This document shows, one piece after another, positions 61,563-64,000 of a stretch of 64,000 bases of DNA (the stretch's first letter is position 1; each line of letters opens with the position of its first letter). The position numbers and the translations under genes are program-made. The stretch is from contig JBGSKQ010000134.1 in the NCBI GenBank assembly GCA_041741095.1, positions 1 to 64,000 of the forward strand, in the 5' to 3' direction. The notes under the pieces were generated by a model. The model was not told the origin of the DNA and searched no databases. It saw only the letters and a list, made by a program, of their open reading frames with translations. This DNA is from UBA6168 sp041741095 (GTDB lineage Bacteria; Bacteroidota; Bacteroidia; Chitinophagales; Saprospiraceae).

Positions 61563-62174
61563 ATGCATTCAACTTCCTTTTCAAAAAAAGCGACTATGGG
61601 CCATCATCAAGGAGATGCCGCACCAGTTTCTATGGAAACCTATTATGAAGAATACCGTGACAGGGAAGATGGCCAAAAGTACGAGTTGGTGAATGGCCAT
61701 ATTGAAACATTCGAGAAAACTATGAACGACAGCCAACTTTACATCGCCGCCAATCTTACCCAATTTTTCTATCAACTTAGGTTTGAAGGAAAGGTCCAAG
61801 GAACTTTTCAAGCGGAAAAAGACACCGAGCTTTGGAAAAACCATGTCCGCATTCCTGACATGTGCTATTTGACCCAACTGCAACTTGTTGAAACTTACGA
61901 CGGAAAGCACCCAGTGGCAGCGTTTATTATAGAGGTCGTTTCTCTAACAGATAAGGCGGAAAAATACGCCGTCAAAATAGAGGACTATTTTAAAGCTGGA
62001 GTAAAGGTAGTTTGGATGATTTACCCAAAAGCGAAGCAAGTGCAGGTGCATGTGGAAGGTTCTCCGCAAATAACGGTATGCAAAGGGGAAATGGTCTGTT
62101 CAGCGGCCCCTGTATTGCCGACATTTGCCCTATCTGTGAACGATATTTTCAAAAAACCAGAACTACCTAAATAG
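61563..62174 (+). CDS. Uma2-family (DUF820) restriction-endonuclease-fold protein
   Basis: A 203-aa protein. The family core is visible: METYYEEYRDREDGQKYELVNGHIE near the start, RIPDMCYL with the Asp of the PD-(D/E)xK-like centre, and FIIEVVSLTDKAEKYAVKIEDYFKAGVKVVWMIYPKAKQVQVH with Glu and the following Lys. Uma2 proteins are numerous in cyanobacteria and Bacteroidota and their biological substrate is unknown. Starts at 61563, 61596 or 61632 are all possible; promoter spacing slightly favours the first two. Confidence 0.82.
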   Translation: MHSTSFSKKATMGHHQGDAAPVSMETYYEEYRDREDGQKYELVNGHIETFEKTMNDSQLYIAANLTQFFYQLRFEGKVQGTFQAEKDTELWKNHVRIPDMCYLTQLQLVETYDGKHPVAAFIIEVVSLTDKAEKYAVKIEDYFKAGVKVVWMIYPKAKQVQVHVEGSPQITVCKGEMVCSAAPVLPTFALSVNDIFKKPELPK

Positions 62175-62192
62175 ACAAATTATAGCCAGAAG

Positions 62193-62230
62193 AAAAAAGC
62201 CTTGCTGCATGATACAGCAAGGCTTTTTTG
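62193..62230. terminator. bidirectional terminator between the Uma2 gene and a small membrane protein
   Basis: A 15-bp perfect stem AAAAAAGCCTTGCTG/CAGCAAGGCTTTTTT with a 7-nt loop; A and T runs on either side serve both convergent genes. Confidence 0.92.
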
Positions 62231-62252
62231 TTTTTTGGCAAAAACGGCCCGA

Positions 62253-62378
62253 TCAAAATTCCAGGCGGGAATTGTACTTGTACACGTAAATCATTAGGAT
62301 AACCAACAGTACAAAGTAGATGAAAAACCACATCAGGAACTTGCCCTTTTTGCCTTCATTTTCTATGTGTGCCGACAT
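62253..62378 (-). CDS. 41-aa single-pass membrane protein
   Basis: A short frame starting MSAHIENEGKKGKFLMWFFI with one strongly hydrophobic segment (about 14-32) and a basic tail ending YKYNSRLEF. Start and stop are clean, the hydrophobicity and charge distribution look selected, and it ends right before a bidirectional terminator. The function is unknown; such proteins are often overlooked subunits of membrane complexes. Confidence 0.6.
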   Translation of the reverse strand: MSAHIENEGKKGKFLMWFFIYFVLLVILMIYVYKYNSRLEF

Positions 62379-62610
62379 GATTATTATTTTTGGTGAAACG
62401 CTTCATTGTTGACGGCGGCAAAAGTAACCCGCTACGCCCTACTTTCCAAACATTTGCTTTTGTTCAAAACCAATCTAAATGCCTGCCGTAAAATGCAGTG
62501 CCAAATCCGTTCACCTTTTGTCAAATTGCTATTGGCACTTGGCTTTTGGATGTTGGCAAAAAGCCCAAAAACTAACAGCGTACAGTATAAAAGCCAATGG
62601 CGGTATGGCT

Positions 62611-62640
62611 TTTGGTTTTTTACCATATTACTTACCTTCG
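62611..62640 (+). promoter_or_regulatory. promoter of lipB
   Basis: TTTG at 62611-62614 and TACCTTCG at 62633-62640 (one mismatch, 18-nt spacer), followed by CACC; the ATG lies 24 nt downstream. Confidence 0.45.
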
Positions 62641-62664
62641 CACCGCTTTTTTCGGAAGGGAAGT

Positions 62665-63384
62665 ATGAAACAGGTCATTTACAAAGATTTGGGCATTGTC
62701 CCTTACCAGGAAGCATGGGACTACCAGCAAAAGCTGCTGGCAGCAATTATTGACACAAAACGGCAAAACAGGGAAAAAAAAGACCGTGGAGAAAGTCCCC
62801 TGCCCGTGCGGCACTATCTCCTTTTTTGCGCCCACCCGCCCGTATATACGCTCGGAAGGAGCGGTTCGATGGACAACCTGCTGCTCGATGAAAAGGGCTT
62901 GCTGGAAAAAGGCATTGAATTTTTTAAAATCAACCGGGGCGGCGACATCACTTTTCACGGGCCGGGGCAGATAGTGGGCTACCCCATTTTTGACCTCGAC
63001 GATTTTTTTACGGACGTACACCGCTATGTCCGCTACCTGGAAGAAGCCGTCATCAGAACATTGGCCGAATATGGCCTTGAAAGCTTCCGAATGGAGCAGT
63101 ACACGGGCGTTTGGTTGCCCGAAAAAGGCGGCCTGCCCAAACGGAAAATCTGCGCCATCGGCGTACACCTGAGCCGTTGGGTGACGATGCACGGTTTTGC
63201 TTTCAATGTGAACACCGATTTGCAGTATTTCCGCCACATCGTACCCTGTGGCATCAACGAACTGGATAAAGATGTGACCTCCCTGGCAAAGGAGCTGGGG
63301 ACGACGATTGAAGAAGCCGAAACGAAAGAAAAATTAAAACGCCACTTTGCCGAATTGTTCGGCTTTGAACTGGTGGATCTGTAA
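62665..63384 (+). CDS. lipB: octanoyl-[acyl-carrier-protein] transferase LipB
   Basis: A 239-aa enzyme that moves octanoate from ACP to lipoyl domains. Motifs: HPPVYTLGRSG, RGGDITFHGPGQIVGYPIFDL, and KICAIGVHLSRWVTMHGFAFNV with the conserved Lys, ending in NTDLQYFRHIVPCGI. The active-site Cys follows in IVPCGI. The ATG at 62665 sits behind a promoter; the much longer open frame upstream is not LipB-like. Confidence 0.95.
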   Translation: MKQVIYKDLGIVPYQEAWDYQQKLLAAIIDTKRQNREKKDRGESPLPVRHYLLFCAHPPVYTLGRSGSMDNLLLDEKGLLEKGIEFFKINRGGDITFHGPGQIVGYPIFDLDDFFTDVHRYVRYLEEAVIRTLAEYGLESFRMEQYTGVWLPEKGGLPKRKICAIGVHLSRWVTMHGFAFNVNTDLQYFRHIVPCGINELDKDVTSLAKELGTTIEEAETKEKLKRHFAELFGFELVDL

Positions 63385-63461
63385 ATTGGGACAATGGCAT
63401 GGCTGCCGATTTTCACCAATTCGCCTATCTGCTGGTTTTACCCATTCAAGCAAGTGCGCCC

Positions 63462-63872
63462 ATGAAAAAAGACATTCCTCAATATAAAGTGGCCGATCTG
63501 GCCATCGCCATTGTGCCAAGGGAAGATCACGGGATCATTGACAATGAAATGTGGGAAGTTTTTATGCTCAACCTCAAGGACGATCCCATCGAAAATGTAC
63601 TGGTCAACTCAAGGGGCTACGGCGAAATAGAAGGCGAACAAATGCGCACCACCATCCTGCGCCATTTTTTTAATGAAATCGGCCCGCTGGAAGCCGTTTT
63701 GATAGAACCTATTCAGACCAAACTCTTCGACATAGCCAATGAATACTGGGTGAGCTTCACCTACGATGGCTACATGTACGATAAAAAATACGTCTTCGTT
63801 CGAGGCAGTATCACGGAGGAAAATTTTACCCGCATCCCTTTTTTGGAGCGCAAAGGCGTGATGATAAAATAA
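63462..63872 (+). CDS. conserved hypothetical protein (136 aa)
   Basis: A soluble protein with an alpha/beta pattern (YKVADLAIAIVPRE, MWEVFMLNLKDDPIENVLVN, FDIANEYWVSFTYDGYMYDK). The residues NEMWEVFMLNL and NVLVNSRGYG look conserved-family-like, and similar proteins occur in Bacteroidota, but I do not know a function. The start is the ATG at 63462; upstream codons in frame lack family character. It may be co-transcribed with lipB (77 nt gap). Confidence 0.75.
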   Translation: MKKDIPQYKVADLAIAIVPREDHGIIDNEMWEVFMLNLKDDPIENVLVNSRGYGEIEGEQMRTTILRHFFNEIGPLEAVLIEPIQTKLFDIANEYWVSFTYDGYMYDKKYVFVRGSITEENFTRIPFLERKGVMIK

Positions 63873-64000
63873 TTGCTGCATTGTTTCATTGCTGCATTGT
63901 TACATAGCTTCATTGCTCTATTGCTCCTTTGCACTCTTGTCAATGAAACAATGCAGCGATTCAACAATGAAACAGTGCAACAATGAAACCCTGCAACCAT
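63873..64000. repeat. short-word repeat array at the right edge
   Basis: Degenerate copies of ATTGCTGCATTGTTTC and, in inverted form, CAATGAAACAATGCAGC fill the last 128 nt. The two halves could pair into a long hairpin. It is the largest of several spacers built from short repeated words in this window. Confidence 0.65.

Noticed and set aside
63873..64000. CRISPR array
   Set aside because: The repeats are short, degenerate and without unique spacers of regular length; no cas genes in the window.

Overview
The window looks like a chromosomal segment of a gliding-type Bacteroidota bacterium, most likely Saprospiria (Haliscomenobacter/Lewinella-like; the class-level call is inference). The main evidence is the PorP/SprF-GldK-GldL-GldM-GldN type IX secretion (T9SS) block plus a separate GldH, a secreted protein with a T9SS C-terminal sorting domain, many lipoproteins, DUF5686 and BlaR1-type M56 proteins, and Bacteroidota promoters (TTTG about 18-21 nt upstream of TAnnTTTG, here often followed by GCGCC or GCC). 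No rRNA, CRISPR array or complete prophage is visible; the only RNA gene I can name is tRNA-Gly(CCC).

Layout. 1-4616: the truncated start of a probable IS481-family transposase, an AT-rich SIR2-like gene and a fused isobutyryl-CoA mutase (icmF), all on the minus strand. 4801-8917: a sulfotransferase, a 135-bp nested palindrome, then a minus-strand acyltransferase and a CrtI/CrtD-type desaturase. 9153-16782: an outer-membrane DUF5686 protein, two Bacteroidota hypotheticals and a YyaL-type thioredoxin-fold protein. 16839-22778: the T9SS core. 22889-26714: an ABC exporter, a gamma-carbonic anhydrase homologue, MsrB, MsrA and a DUF2007 protein. 26869-29605: a BlaI/BlaR1 pair behind three matching operator dyads. 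29680-36862: a SPOR protein, a coiled-coil protein, a beta-helix/PA14 lipoprotein, an MntR/DtxR regulator with a 22-bp palindromic operator, and GldH. 36938-39340: a GH57/DUF3536 protein, then the tRNA.

39812-47236 is sparse and AT-rich: short secreted proteins, an unknown helical protein, several terminators without an obvious gene, and the first of two related MITEs. 47452-54545 holds a zinc-ribbon protein, bS21, and a LytTR response regulator and LytS-type propeller kinase that flank a DyP-type peroxidase. 55101-59191 is a second MITE followed by a tightly coupled inositol/lipid operon (myo-inositol-phosphate synthase, PgpA-like phosphatase, iodotyrosine-deiodinase-like flavoprotein, GtrA, diacylglycerol-kinase family). 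59252-63872 holds a PIN-toxin pair, RF3, a Uma2 nuclease-fold protein, a 41-aa membrane protein, LipB and a conserved hypothetical. The window ends in short-word repeats.

The strongest non-standard observations are two MITEs with about 20-bp terminal inverted repeats and 3-bp TNA target duplications, each between a plausible promoter and a start codon; the triple TACGA-N6-TCGTA operator of blaI; the deiodinase-like gene embedded in an inositol-lipid operon; and the series of terminator hairpins without genes. All calls come from reading the sequence; no database search was run.
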